64,000 bases of DNA, taken from the NCBI RefSeq assembly GCF_002077945.1, contig NZ_LVYD01000013.1, forward strand, positions 310,001 to 374,000. Reading direction: 5' to 3'. This DNA is from Niastella vici. Its GTDB lineage: Bacteria > Bacteroidota > Bacteroidia > Chitinophagales > Chitinophagaceae. The translations under genes were made by a program, and so were the position numbers. This document shows, piece by piece, positions 1-8,531 of this stretch; position 1 is the stretch's first letter, and every line of letters starts with the position of its first letter. A model generated the notes under the pieces. The model ran no database searches. It saw only the letters and a list, made by a program, of their open reading frames with translations, and was not told the origin of the DNA.

Positions 1-16
1 ATATATACCTTCCAAT

Positions 17-538
17 ATGAAATATGGCATTCGATCATTAACCGTTTTAGCCTTGTTGCTGATTGGCGGAGTTTATAATCGTGCGGCTGCACAAAAGTTA
101 TTTTTCATTTTCGCCCATGGGCAATATGCCTCGCCGGTGCAAACCGGTTTCAGGAATGATTACAATTTTGGTGTAGGCGCCGATGCGGGTGTTGGTATTG
201 GTCCCGGAAAAACCAAGGTGGTGGGAACTGTTGGGTATACCGTGTTTAATGCGAAGTCGAAAGAAGTGGGTAATATCACCTATGTTCCTATGAAGATAGG
301 GTTACGCAGATATTTTTTTCCGGCTAATATCTTATTCATTAATGCCGATGCGGGCGTGGCGCATATAAAAGACAAAACCACCGATACTGATTATTCTCGT
401 TTTACCGCCGATATAGGCGCCGGCGCCAAACTGGGTCCCATGGACCTGGGCATTGCCTATGAGGGTTTTTCCCGTGGCGGTTCTGCCGGCTTTGCCTCCT
501 GGATCGCATTTAAAGTAGGCTGGCGGTTTGGGTTGTAA
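17..538 (+). CDS. Small outer-membrane beta-barrel protein
   Basis: A 173-residue protein with a clear Sec signal peptide (about residues 1-26, ending AAAQ). The rest is alternating Gly/aromatic beta-strand sequence, and it ends in VGWRFGL, the aromatic-rich end typical of outer-membrane barrels. It fits the small eight-stranded OmpW/PorT-like barrels common in Bacteroidota. The substrate or partner is unknown. It is followed by a hairpin terminator at 570-605 and faces the convergent ABC transporter genes. The family assignment rests on overall pattern only. Confidence 0.8.
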   Translation: MKYGIRSLTVLALLLIGGVYNRAAAQKLFFIFAHGQYASPVQTGFRNDYNFGVGADAGVGIGPGKTKVVGTVGYTVFNAKSKEVGNITYVPMKIGLRRYFFPANILFINADAGVAHIKDKTTDTDYSRFTADIGAGAKLGPMDLGIAYEGFSRGGSAGFASWIAFKVGWRFGL

Positions 539-569
539 GATTATAAAGTAATATCATGTCTCTTAAATA

Positions 570-605
570 AAGGCGGGTCAAAGCAATGGGGCCCGCCTTT
601 TCTTT
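570..605 (+). terminator. Rho-independent terminator
   Basis: A GC-rich stem, AAGGCGGG, pairs with CCCGCCTT across a 14-nt loop and is followed by a T-rich tract. It lies between the barrel gene and the convergent ABC ATPase, so it terminates the barrel transcript. Confidence 0.75.
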
Positions 606-1397
606 TTACAAACATGCTTTTATTTCTTCTATCGTTTCCATAAATCTTCTTTCCTGTTTAATATGCTTCTGCCAGGCCAGGTCCCGTTCAATAAGATCGA
701 TCTCCTTTTTAATAGTGGCGCCTTCCTTACCTGGTTCATTCCCTAAAATGTAAACCGTATCAGAAATGGCCACACTGTTCTCGATATCGTGCGATACAAT
801 GATCAGTGTTTTCAATTCGTCTGACAGGGAAACCTGCAATAACATCTCCACCGCTTTATCGAGCATACATACGTCGAGCCCGCTGAACGGTTCATCGAGC
901 AATATAAAGTTGGACCCCTTTAAGAGCTGTTGCATAATGCTTACACGTTGACGCTGCCCGCCCGACAATTGCTGCGGATACAGGTTCAGGTGGCCGGTTA
1001 ACTGAAACTGTTCTGCATATTGTTCAATGGTTTGTTTTTCCCTTCCGAACAGGGCCTTGTTCTTTTTGGCAGCCAGCATCAGTGATTGGTGCACGGTTCT
1101 CCATTCAAATAAATAATAGTTCTGGAATATAACGCCCATATCACCGGCCTTCACCGGTTTGTTGTTGTTGATAGTGACCTGCCCCGATGTAGGCGATTGC
1201 AAACCCGACAGTATTTTAAATAATTGCGTTTTACCAATACCGCTTCGGCCGATGAGGGTAACTACCTGTCCCTGTAAAACACCGGGACGGGTAATATTCC
1301 TGATACAAAAATTTATATCGCGCAAAATGGACCGGTCGAAGGTGAGCTGCACATCGGTAGCCTGCAGCAGCACTTCTTCTTTTGTATGTTGTGTCAT
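606..1397 (-). CDS. ABC transporter ATP-binding protein (NitT/TauT-like)
   Basis: A 263-residue ATPase that would power the adjacent permease at the inner membrane. All motifs are intact: Walker A GRSGIGKT (50-57), Q-loop Gln92, signature LSGGQ (144-148), Walker B ILLDEP (165-170) with catalytic Glu169, and H-loop His203. The order and length match the nitrate/taurine/sulfonate importer ATPases. Its ATG overlaps the permease stop by 4 nt (ATGA), so the two are translationally coupled. The neighbouring solute-binding/OmpA fusion suggests an envelope role rather than simple nutrient uptake, but the substrate cannot be read from sequence. Confidence 0.93.
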   Translation of the reverse strand: MTQHTKEEVLLQATDVQLTFDRSILRDINFCIRNITRPGVLQGQVVTLIGRSGIGKTQLFKILSGLQSPTSGQVTINNNKPVKAGDMGVIFQNYYLFEWRTVHQSLMLAAKKNKALFGREKQTIEQYAEQFQLTGHLNLYPQQLSGGQRQRVSIMQQLLKGSNFILLDEPFSGLDVCMLDKAVEMLLQVSLSDELKTLIIVSHDIENSVAISDTVYILGNEPGKEGATIKKEIDLIERDLAWQKHIKQERRFMETIEEIKACL

Positions 1398-2176
1398 GAT
1401 GCTTTTACTTCTTTTAATTTGCTATAGGGGAACAACCAGTGCCGCATGGTGCCCAGTAAATAGTCGAAACATAAACCAATCACAAAGATCACCAGCTGTA
1501 GGGCCAGTACGTTGGTAAGGTCGTTGTACTTGTTGTATTTTATCAGCAGCGTACCTATACCGCCTTCGCTCATGCTCAGCCCTTCTACCATGGTGATCAT
1601 TAACCACGAAATGGCGAAGTTCTGTCGCAGTATCTCAAACACCTGATCGGCTTTGCCAATGATAATTACCTCGTACAGGGTTTGCCAGTTGTTATAGCCC
1701 AGGGTTTTGCACAGTTCATATTCCTGCGGGTTAATATTCACGATCACCGACAGAAATGAGGTTACAAAGAAGGGCACAATACCAAATACCAGTAATGATA
1801 ACTTTAACTCGCTGCCATCTTTTGTAAGCAGGGTGAAAATGAATATCAAACCTGTAAGGGTGAGGTACCTGCATTTCACAATGAACAACGCCACGCTTCT
1901 GAAAAAAGGCAACACTGATAAATAAGCAAACAACAAAGTGATCAATATCGAGTACAACATGGCCTTTAAAGTAAGCAGCAGGCTTACCAGTATATTGTCG
2001 AGCAATAGTTTGCTGCCCAGCAATTGAACAAAGGCGCTGGCTACTTTGGCGGGTTTGGGTATTAACCCGGCCGACATCGTATGCCATAGCAATAAGGTAA
2101 TAACCACCTGCACGGCCACCATAGTCATCACCGTTTGTTTGTTGACCGTGGCAAATGGTTGAAAGATCTTTTTCAT
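1394..2176 (-). CDS. ABC transporter permease (BPD_transp_1 family)
   Basis: A 260-residue inner-membrane protein with about six hydrophobic helices. The first is near residues 17-35, and the remainder fits the binding-protein-dependent permease fold. The cytoplasmic EAA-loop region, which docks on the ATPase, is visible as ELCKTLGYNNW and following residues near 153-175. It has the size of SsuC/TauC-type permeases. It is coupled to the downstream ATPase by a 4-nt overlap and lies about 230 nt downstream of the solute-binding/OmpA fusion gene, which would supply the ligand. Confidence 0.9.
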   Translation of the reverse strand: MKKIFQPFATVNKQTVMTMVAVQVVITLLLWHTMSAGLIPKPAKVASAFVQLLGSKLLLDNILVSLLLTLKAMLYSILITLLFAYLSVLPFFRSVALFIVKCRYLTLTGLIFIFTLLTKDGSELKLSLLVFGIVPFFVTSFLSVIVNINPQEYELCKTLGYNNWQTLYEVIIIGKADQVFEILRQNFAISWLMITMVEGLSMSEGGIGTLLIKYNKYNDLTNVLALQLVIFVIGLCFDYLLGTMRHWLFPYSKLKEVKAS

Positions 2177-2214
2177 GTTTTTTAGTTGGTTGGTTATTCT
2201 TTGGCTTCACTCAT

Positions 2215-2282
2215 GACTTGCCCTGAGCGCAGTCGAAGGGTAAGCCGTGCCCCAGCTACAACCTAGGTGACACGGCTTTTAT
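2215..2282. repeat. GAGCGCAGTCGAAG hairpin motif plus a second hairpin
   Basis: The block 2217-2244 is an imperfect palindrome: CTTGCCCT pairs with AGGGTAAG around a loop containing GAGCGCAGTCGA. It overlaps a second stem, AAGCCGTG (2242-2249) with CACGGCTT (2271-2278), followed by TTTT. A shorter relative, GAGCAGAGTCGAAG, occurs near 31796. It sits between two minus-strand genes of the ABC cluster, so it may be a processing or attenuation site. The function is inferred. Confidence 0.55.
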
Positions 2283-2301
2283 GATACTGATAGCAACTTC
2301 T

Positions 2302-2403
2302 GATTTCTGATTTCGGGATTTCTTGATTTCTGGATTTGCCAATTCCCGGCAATTCCGAAGATTTTAAAATCTCAAAATCTCCCGATCTCAAAATCTCCCA
2401 ATC
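2302..2403. repeat. Fold-back element A (8-bp period)
   Basis: The left arm has five GATTTC/GATTTG units starting at 2302, 2309, 2317, 2325 and 2333. The right arm has the inverted motif AAAATCTC at 2366, 2374 and 2390, with diverged copies at 2382 and 2398, so exactly 8 bp apart. The arms can pair imperfectly. The element ends 5 nt from the stop codon of the minus-strand OmpA fusion gene, so it begins that gene's 3' region. Confidence 0.65.
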
Positions 2404-2408
2404 ACCGC

Positions 2409-4178
2409 CTACTCACCCAGCACAATTTCCACACGGCGGTTCTTGCTTCGGCCGGCTTCGGTGCTGTTGTCGGCTATGGGTTTTTCAGCGCCATAACCTT
2501 TGGCTTCTATCTGATCTTGTTTCAAGCCTTTTTTGATCAGGTAAGCTTTTACCGCTTCGGCACGCTTTTGTGAAAGCGGCACGTTTACGACGTCGCTGCC
2601 TTTATTATCGGTGTGGCCATACACCCCCAGCTTCAGGCCTTCAGCCACTACAGCCGATTCAAAGATCTCATCCAGCATTCTGTACGAACCGGGTTTGATG
2701 TTGGCAGAGCCGGTCTCAAACTCAATGCTGTACGATTTGGATGATACTTCCGAGGTGATCTGTTCGGCATATTTTGTTTCAATAGCCTTACCCTGTAACA
2801 GTTCGGGGTGGTTCGAGATCACACTGAACAGGAACGATTTGTCAACGGCTTTTTCATAGGGCAAAAAGCTGGGCATTATGGAAGGGTACATTTTCACCAT
2901 CAGGTTACCAAAGGTGTTGTACACCGCTTTGTAACGGTCAACCTTATCGTCGCCCAGTCCATAGGTATTGGCCATATCGTTCAGGTTAAATACGGCAGAA
3001 CCTCCGAGGTTCACTTTCAACCCCTGAATATCTTTTTCTTCCACGCCATTGAAGTATTTTAACCAGTAGGCGGCGTTTTGTTCCTGGTACAATTTGGCGC
3101 TTACTTCAGCCGCAAATTGTTTGGCTTCATTAAACGAACGTACCTGGTCGCCGGCCTGGGCCAGGGCAATGATCATGTTCTCGATATCGGTACGGTGATC
3201 ATAAGCCCATTTTTTAATGACAATGGTTTGGTTACTCATTTGCGATGCATACTGACGGGTGCTGGCAATGCTTACCAGTCCACCCTTTTTGGTGGCGACA
3301 TTTACGTCACCGGGTGTCCAGGTGGCTACGGCGTCAACACTCACCGTGGTGTCGGTACCGGTTGTTTTTCCATTTACGATCAGCTTCCTTTTTTCGGTAT
3401 AACCGGTGATGTACTTGTTAGGTGCATCGAGGAAGTCATTGGCAGCAATGATGTTGATGGCATTACCGTCGTAAGTGGTTTCATCGGGGTTTACCTTTAA
3501 CCCGTTGTCACCGGCCCATTTCAACAAAATATTGATGTCGCCATCGCGCAGCACACCGGCCACGCATTTACCCACGGCGTTGTGCGGGTCCTGCTTCCAG
3601 GAAGTGGGGCCCATTATTTGGTCTTCACCATACGATTTACCGTGTGTAACCGGTATAATAATGGGTTGGTATTCGGGACCCAATGGGTCCAGCTCTTTGG
3701 CGAGCGAGGTCATAAAGGCCGGCATACCGTCGCCCATGAACGTGATCAAAACGCCCGGTGTATTCGGATTGGTTTTATAATCGTTGGCGAATTTTACCAG
3801 GTCGGCCATTTGTTTGTTACAGTCGTCCTGACGTACATATGTAACGTCGAGGTGCGCTTTATCGAACAAAGATCCTTTTGTAGTACGTACGCCACCGTTA
3901 GCATACATACCGCTGAACTGGCTATTCCAGGCCATGCGTTCCCAGCTAATCTGTGTGCCCCCGTTCACGGCCTGTTCATCACCGGGAAGGGGTAATTGTA
4001 CAGCGGCGTTGCCCTGTAAGGAGGCTTCCGGTGCATTGGGCAGGGCTACTTTACCTACTTCAATAGATGCGTTTACTTCCTTGGGACGGTTTTGATACCA
4101 TCTTACGCCTAAAATACCTGCAGCTACTACTGCTGCGATTATTACTATTTTTCCGGCGGGTTTTATTTTCATTGCCAT
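2409..4178 (-). CDS. Membrane-anchored solute-binding domain fused to OmpA domain
   Basis: A 589-residue fusion. An N-terminal hydrophobic anchor (about 8-24) is followed by a periplasmic type-2 binding-protein-like region (about 60-430), resembling substrate-binding components of NMT1/phosphate-type ABC systems. The C-terminus (about 480-589) is an OmpA-family peptidoglycan-binding domain with GHTDNKG, LSQKRA, GYGAEKP and GRSKNRRVEI. The Asp in GHTD and the Arg in NRRVEI are the positions that normally bind meso-diaminopimelate. It sits upstream of the permease and ATPase. A receptor tied to both membrane and cell wall cannot diffuse like an ordinary binding protein, so a sensing or tethering role is plausible. 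Ligand unknown. Confidence 0.88.
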   Translation of the reverse strand: MAMKIKPAGKIVIIAAVVAAGILGVRWYQNRPKEVNASIEVGKVALPNAPEASLQGNAAVQLPLPGDEQAVNGGTQISWERMAWNSQFSGMYANGGVRTTKGSLFDKAHLDVTYVRQDDCNKQMADLVKFANDYKTNPNTPGVLITFMGDGMPAFMTSLAKELDPLGPEYQPIIIPVTHGKSYGEDQIMGPTSWKQDPHNAVGKCVAGVLRDGDINILLKWAGDNGLKVNPDETTYDGNAINIIAANDFLDAPNKYITGYTEKRKLIVNGKTTGTDTTVSVDAVATWTPGDVNVATKKGGLVSIASTRQYASQMSNQTIVIKKWAYDHRTDIENMIIALAQAGDQVRSFNEAKQFAAEVSAKLYQEQNAAYWLKYFNGVEEKDIQGLKVNLGGSAVFNLNDMANTYGLGDDKVDRYKAVYNTFGNLMVKMYPSIMPSFLPYEKAVDKSFLFSVISNHPELLQGKAIETKYAEQITSEVSSKSYSIEFETGSANIKPGSYRMLDEIFESAVVAEGLKLGVYGHTDNKGSDVVNVPLSQKRAEAVKAYLIKKGLKQDQIEAKGYGAEKPIADNSTEAGRSKNRRVEIVLGE

Positions 4179-4346
4179 AGTTGAATGTTTTTTGAGTACT
4201 TAGATTTTGCTAAGTGCCCGGGTTGTTGGTTGTATTGTTTGTTAAATGTTTTGGTTTTTACAGGGCATGGATGGGGTTACCGGCTGCATCGCTCCGGTTA
4301 TGCACCGCTTGCGACGCTCCGTTCATCGGCATTAATTCTGTTGAGC

Positions 4347-5342
4347 TTAATCTAAAAGACCTCTGTAGCGGTCGGGCGTTGCGATCCCTTTCAGCTTGCC
4401 GTTGTCGCTATTCTTCTCCAACGCATTTTGCGTATAATTGAAGTCGTTGTCTTTATTGAACTGGTTGATGAGTTCAATAGCCTGGGCACTTTTGGCTTTA
4501 TCTTCCAGTACCTTGTCGTCCATAAAGCGTGAGGTAACATCTATGGCCGATTTAATATGGCCGATCTTTTCACCGATCTGCACTTTCAATATGGCGAGGG
4601 CTTTTTCGGCATCCTGGTTCAGTTCATCATCGCCCCTGAACGCTTTCATGGCGCTTGTTACGGCCGATAAACCGGTTGTTACTGAATAGTACAGGTCTTT
4701 CTTGGCTTCCAGATCGAGCTTCGCATCTTCGAGCATAATACCGCTCTCTTCATAGGCTGCATCGGCAAATTGTATCAGCTTGTTCAGGTCGCCTACTATG
4801 GGGGTTACATTGTCGATGTACTCCCGGCAACGCAAAACATTGTTTGCATACAGATCAACCTGTCGACTGTTCTTTCCCTGTTCGGCTTGCAGGATCCTTA
4901 CTTTTTGTATGTTCAGCTGCAACTCTTTTTCCTTGTCGGTCAGTTTGTCGACCAGCTCACTTTGTTTGCCTTTTAATTTGGCGGCCTGTTGATATAAGGT
5001 ATTTCTATCCTTATAACCCTGCTCAATTTTGGCCTGCAGAATATTGAACGGATTCAATTCTATTGCAATGCCAATGGTGTAATTGGCGATGAATGCTGAA
5101 AAGTATTTTAATGCCCGCCAGAATTTTTTATTGGTTACGATCATCAGCAGCAAGCTGAGGATCACACCGCCTATAACCAGGTTCACCAGGTTCCAGGTTA
5201 CGGTTACCAGCCATGGCAGTACGTAGGTTAAAAAACCGTACGCCAAACCGGCAAATAAGGATAGGCCTATAACAGCAGTGGCCATGTTCTTGGGTTCAGC
5301 AAACCACCCCGGGGTTTTTGCTTTTTGAATAGGGTTTATCAT
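4347..5342 (-). CDS. Two-TM protein with long PspA-like coiled coil
   Basis: A 331-residue protein I cannot name. Residues about 20-45 and 52-72 form two transmembrane helices. The rest is almost entirely charged helix with coiled-coil heptads (about 100-200) and a second helical part to about 300. The segment after NPFNILQAKIEQ, with Lys/Glu/Gln-rich register, is reminiscent of PspA/Vipp1 family helices. That resemblance is pattern-based, not a demonstrated homology. It lies 11 nt downstream of the next coiled-coil gene (5354-6010) and upstream of the solute-binding/OmpA gene, so all are probably one transcription unit. Confidence 0.75.
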   Translation of the reverse strand: MINPIQKAKTPGWFAEPKNMATAVIGLSLFAGLAYGFLTYVLPWLVTVTWNLVNLVIGGVILSLLLMIVTNKKFWRALKYFSAFIANYTIGIAIELNPFNILQAKIEQGYKDRNTLYQQAAKLKGKQSELVDKLTDKEKELQLNIQKVRILQAEQGKNSRQVDLYANNVLRCREYIDNVTPIVGDLNKLIQFADAAYEESGIMLEDAKLDLEAKKDLYYSVTTGLSAVTSAMKAFRGDDELNQDAEKALAILKVQIGEKIGHIKSAIDVTSRFMDDKVLEDKAKSAQAIELINQFNKDNDFNYTQNALEKNSDNGKLKGIATPDRYRGLLD

Positions 5343-5353
5343 TTTATAATAGT

Positions 5354-6010
5354 TTATTGTATATAGCGTTTTATTTTTTCTATGTCCCGGTTTATCCGGC
5401 TCTTCATGGCTTCGCTCTCATATTTATAGCCGCCTGTATTGGCTTCAATCTTCGCTTCATTTTCTTTTATCTCGCTTTGCAGGGTCAGCTGTTCGTTTTG
5501 CAACGTGCTTATTTCCTGCGTCAGCTGTTGAATGCGTTGTGCTTTTTCTTCCATTTGCCGTTTCTTTTCATGCACTTTTTCCTGTAAGGCAGTGCCTACG
5601 GTGTTCTGGAAGTTGGTGGCATCGGTTTCCAACATTTGCAGGTACTGGGCAGCGGTTGATAATAATTTCTGTTTATCGAGCCCCTGAACGCTTAAGCCTG
5701 CAAAGGCTGTACTATAACGTACCTGTTCATCCGGAACGGCCTGCATGGCTTCTGTCATTTTACTGAACTCGAAGTAATCGGGCCCCGGAATGTTTGCTTC
5801 CTCGAACAGCTTTTCAAAGTAGGCGGCGAATTTGCTGTTCCCCGTTGATGCATAACTGTTGCTGGCAGTTGTGGGGGTGAAGGTGGCAGCTGGTTGCGGA
5901 GTGGCAGGTGTATAAACCTGTTTGGTTGCTGCCGGCTTTTCCGCTTCTTTTTTTGGGTCGTCGTTTACCTCCACGAAAGCCGACAGAATTTTTTTTCCTA
6001 AGTTGGCCAT
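5354..6010 (-). CDS. Soluble coiled-coil protein of the ABC/OmpA cluster
   Basis: A 218-residue protein with no signal peptide. An N-terminal low-complexity Pro/Thr/Ala linker (about 25-57) leads to a compact helical part (about 58-125, beginning KFAAYFEKLFEEANIPG). The C-terminal coiled coil (about 135-218) is rich in Gln, Glu and Lys. It is likely cytoplasmic. It precedes the membrane coiled-coil gene by 11 nt, and matching coiled coils in the two proteins suggest that they interact. No family was recognised with certainty. Confidence 0.75.
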   Translation of the reverse strand: MANLGKKILSAFVEVNDDPKKEAEKPAATKQVYTPATPQPAATFTPTTASNSYASTGNSKFAAYFEKLFEEANIPGPDYFEFSKMTEAMQAVPDEQVRYSTAFAGLSVQGLDKQKLLSTAAQYLQMLETDATNFQNTVGTALQEKVHEKKRQMEEKAQRIQQLTQEISTLQNEQLTLQSEIKENEAKIEANTGGYKYESEAMKSRINRDIEKIKRYIQ

Positions 6011-6176
6011 TGTTGTATGTTTTTAAGTGTTATTCAATACGATGGGTCTGGACAATAACTTTCATTCTCCCCCCTCCATCGAAGGGGCAGGAAGGCTTCC
6101 GCGCATAGAACGGTCACCCATAACAGCTGCACTGTTATGTCAATTGCTTTACTGCCTTGTTATAATGCTGATTAAA

Positions 6177-6368
6177 TCAGAAGGGCAGGGTGTCAGTGAG
6201 TGAACGGGTACCGGCCATGGGAGAACTGAGCTCCGGCTTTTTTAATTCTGTTACTGCGGGTACTACTGACCGTTGTTGTTCATTTGCCATCGAATTGTAA
6301 ACCATCTGTCGCAGTGTGAGTAAAATTATTACAGCTATTATGGGGCCGATCCAGCATTTTAATTTCAT
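6177..6368 (-). CDS. Putative 63-residue single-TM peptide
   Basis: A short reading frame starting MKLKCWIGPIIAV with one hydrophobic helix (about 6-22) and a polar tail. GGAG directly abuts the ATG, which is an unusual zero spacing. It lies 166 nt upstream of the coiled-coil gene and could be the first gene of that cluster. Coding status is uncertain. Confidence 0.4.
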   Translation of the reverse strand: MKLKCWIGPIIAVIILLTLRQMVYNSMANEQQRSVVPAVTELKKPELSSPMAGTRSLTDTLPF

Positions 6369-7182
6369 CTCCTAACTATTTAATTGCTTTTAAGCCAGAT
6401 GCAACTGCGCGCAAGATTTTTCAAAAACCTTATGTAGCGATTGAAAAATTTGTGTGCTTCGTTCCATCAAATTGAATTGAGCATAGAAAATCCGGTACAC
6501 AGCAAGCAGCTGTATAGGAAAATGTTTGAGCAGCGTTAGCTCGGTAGCTCTTTTCCTGGATGATTAAAATTGGATGATTGCTGGTGGCTTTACTCTTTGG
6601 CGGTAACGGGCGAAGAGAAACTCTAAGTAATGGTTCATTGTTGGTGGAGAAGTATCTCCTATTTGATTGACATACCAAAGGTATAAGGGGGTTAACATTT
6701 CGTTTAGAGAATCAGGCACGAGCGGCAACTTTTGTTTGCCGGCCGGTAAAGTATGTGTGATGAATGGTAAAATAAGTGGCTAAAAGCGAATATATGCGGG
6801 TAAGTGGCTGATAATCTTGCGGTAAGCGGTTGGGGCAAAGGTTCCTGGTCGCCGGAAACCATTCCATAGTGGAAGGCCACGGTTTACAGTTCAAAGTTCG
6901 CAGATCTGTTTATAATTCCTGATTGGCGGCAGCAATTCTTAGCTCAAAGTTTTCAGCTCCGTTCGCGGTGCCCAGACCTCGCAAGCGATACTTTGGCGCC
7001 TGGTTCCCGTGCTTTTGGCGGGTGTTCAAACAAAGACCAACCAAAGACCTAACAAAGACCAAACAAAGACAAGATAAGGATATGCCTTTATCAGGTCCCT
7101 GTTTGATCTTAATCAAGTTATAGTTTGATCTTATTTTGAATACGTTTTAAATACTAACTTACCTAATCAAAAAACTACGGTT
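6369..7182. other. 814-bp region without a convincing gene
   Basis: Short frames exist on both strands, but none has family-like composition or a good start. The right part holds a fold-back repeat at 7027-7132. Promoters for the divergent genes at 6368 and 7183 must lie here, but I see no exact TAnnTTTG box. Confidence 0.5.
7027..7132. repeat. Fold-back element with four 11-bp units
   Basis: Four direct 11-mers lie at 7027, 7038, 7049 and 7060, of the form CAAACAAAGAC with one or two changes. GTTTGATCTT occurs at 7101 and 7123, 22 bp (two periods) apart, and is nearly the reverse complement of the AAAGACCAAAC junctions in the left arm. A small hairpin, ATAAGG with CCTTTAT, lies between. It is about 50 bp upstream of the DUF6266 gene. 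Confidence 0.65.
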
Positions 7183-7827
7183 ATGGGAAGTCTTAAATAT
7201 GGCAGTCTGGGCCCTGTAAATGGTAAAGTTGGTAACCTGATTGTCTCCAGTTGGAAGGGTAAGCCTTATGTTAAGTCGTTACCGAAAGAACGTAAGTCAA
7301 TGCCCTCGGAGAAAGAACTGATCAACCGGAAGAAATGGGCCATGGCGCAGGCATGGTTGCGCCCTGTTACAAAATTTGTACGCGAAGGCTTTCGCGGCTA
7401 TACCGAAACGGTAGAAGGGTATCTGGCTGCCAAGTCGTGCCTGTTAAAGAATGCATTCGAAGGGGTGGCGCCTGATCTTATCATTAACCCGGCGTTGGTG
7501 AAGGTGAGTGCCGGTGAATTGCCATTGCCGCAAAATATGCAGGCTACGCTGCTTGAAAATCATGTTGTACAGTTTGCCTGGAGTACAGAGGCCATTTCCC
7601 GCTCAAACCGGTACGACCAGGTAATGCTGCTTGCCTACGATATTGAAAATGGATTTTCAATAAGTACATTAACCGGACTGCTCAGGTACACGGGTGCCGA
7701 TACATTACAGTTGTCGGCGGTGAGGGGCCAGGTGTATCACCTGTATGCCGCCTTTATAGCTGCAGATAGAAGCATGCAGTCGGATAGTATTTACCTGGGA
7801 GCAATGAATGTGAAGCCTCAGGAGTAA
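7183..7827 (+). CDS. DUF6266 family protein
   Basis: A 214-residue protein whose N-terminus, MGSLKYGSLGPVNGKVGN, is the hallmark of DUF6266, a family found in Bacteroidota. The Lys/Arg-rich region at about 28-60 is also typical. There is no signal peptide or membrane segment. Function is unknown; the family is often annotated only as hypothetical. Its TAA stop is immediately followed by the heptamer array (TAATGG), so the array starts inside the stop codon. Confidence 0.85.
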   Translation: MGSLKYGSLGPVNGKVGNLIVSSWKGKPYVKSLPKERKSMPSEKELINRKKWAMAQAWLRPVTKFVREGFRGYTETVEGYLAAKSCLLKNAFEGVAPDLIINPALVKVSAGELPLPQNMQATLLENHVVQFAWSTEAISRSNRYDQVMLLAYDIENGFSISTLTGLLRYTGADTLQLSAVRGQVYHLYAAFIAADRSMQSDSIYLGAMNVKPQE

Positions 7828-8481
7828 TGGTCAATGGTCAATGATCAATGGTCAATGGTCAATGGTCAATGGTCAATGGTCAATGGTCAATGGTCAATGG
7901 TCAATGGTCAATGGTCAATGGTCAATGGTCAATGGTCAATGGTCAATGGTCAATGGTCAATGGTCAATGGTCAATGGTCAATGGTCAATGGTCAATGGTC
8001 AATGGTCAATGGTCAATGGTCAATGGTCAATGGTCAATGGTCAATGGTCAATGGTCAATGGTCAATGGTCAATGGTCAATGGTCAATGGTCAATGGTCAA
8101 TGGTCAATGGTCAATGGTCAATGGTCAATGGTCAATGGTCAATGGTCAATGGTCAATGGTCAATGGTCAATGGTCAATGGTCAATGGTCAATGGTCAATG
8201 GTCAATGGTCAATGGTCAATGGTCAATGGTCAATGGTCAATGGTCAATGGTCAATGGTCAATGGTCAATGGTCAATGGTCAATGGTCAATGGTCAATGGT
8301 CAATGGTCAATGGTCAATGGTCAATGGTCAATGGTCAATGGTCAATGGTCAATGGTCAATGGTCAATGGTCAATGGTCAATGGTCAATGGTCAATGGTCA
8401 ATGGTCAATGGTCAATGGTCAATGGTCAATGGTCAATGGTCAATGGTCAATGGTCAATGGTCAATGGTCAATGGTCAATGG
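7827..8481. repeat. Array of 93 tandem ATGGTCA heptamers
   Basis: Counting by coordinates gives 93 complete 7-bp units from 7827 to 8477 plus a partial ATGG. All are identical except the third, ATGATCA. The phase is unbroken over 651 bp. Because 7 is not a multiple of 3 and the unit has no plus-strand stop, all three forward frames are open and encode the same MVNGQWS peptide repeat; every minus frame contains TGA. It lies between convergent genes, so I treat it as non-coding repeat DNA. Confidence 0.97.
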
Positions 8482-8531
8482 ATTTACGGCGGCGCAAGTT
8501 CGTTTATTAATTTGAACAATCGCGAGCTATT

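Noticed and set aside
6430-7123. Several 60-82-codon frames on both strands between 6.4 and 7.1 kb
   Set aside because: They overlap one another on opposite strands, lack family-like composition, and one crosses the 11-bp repeat.
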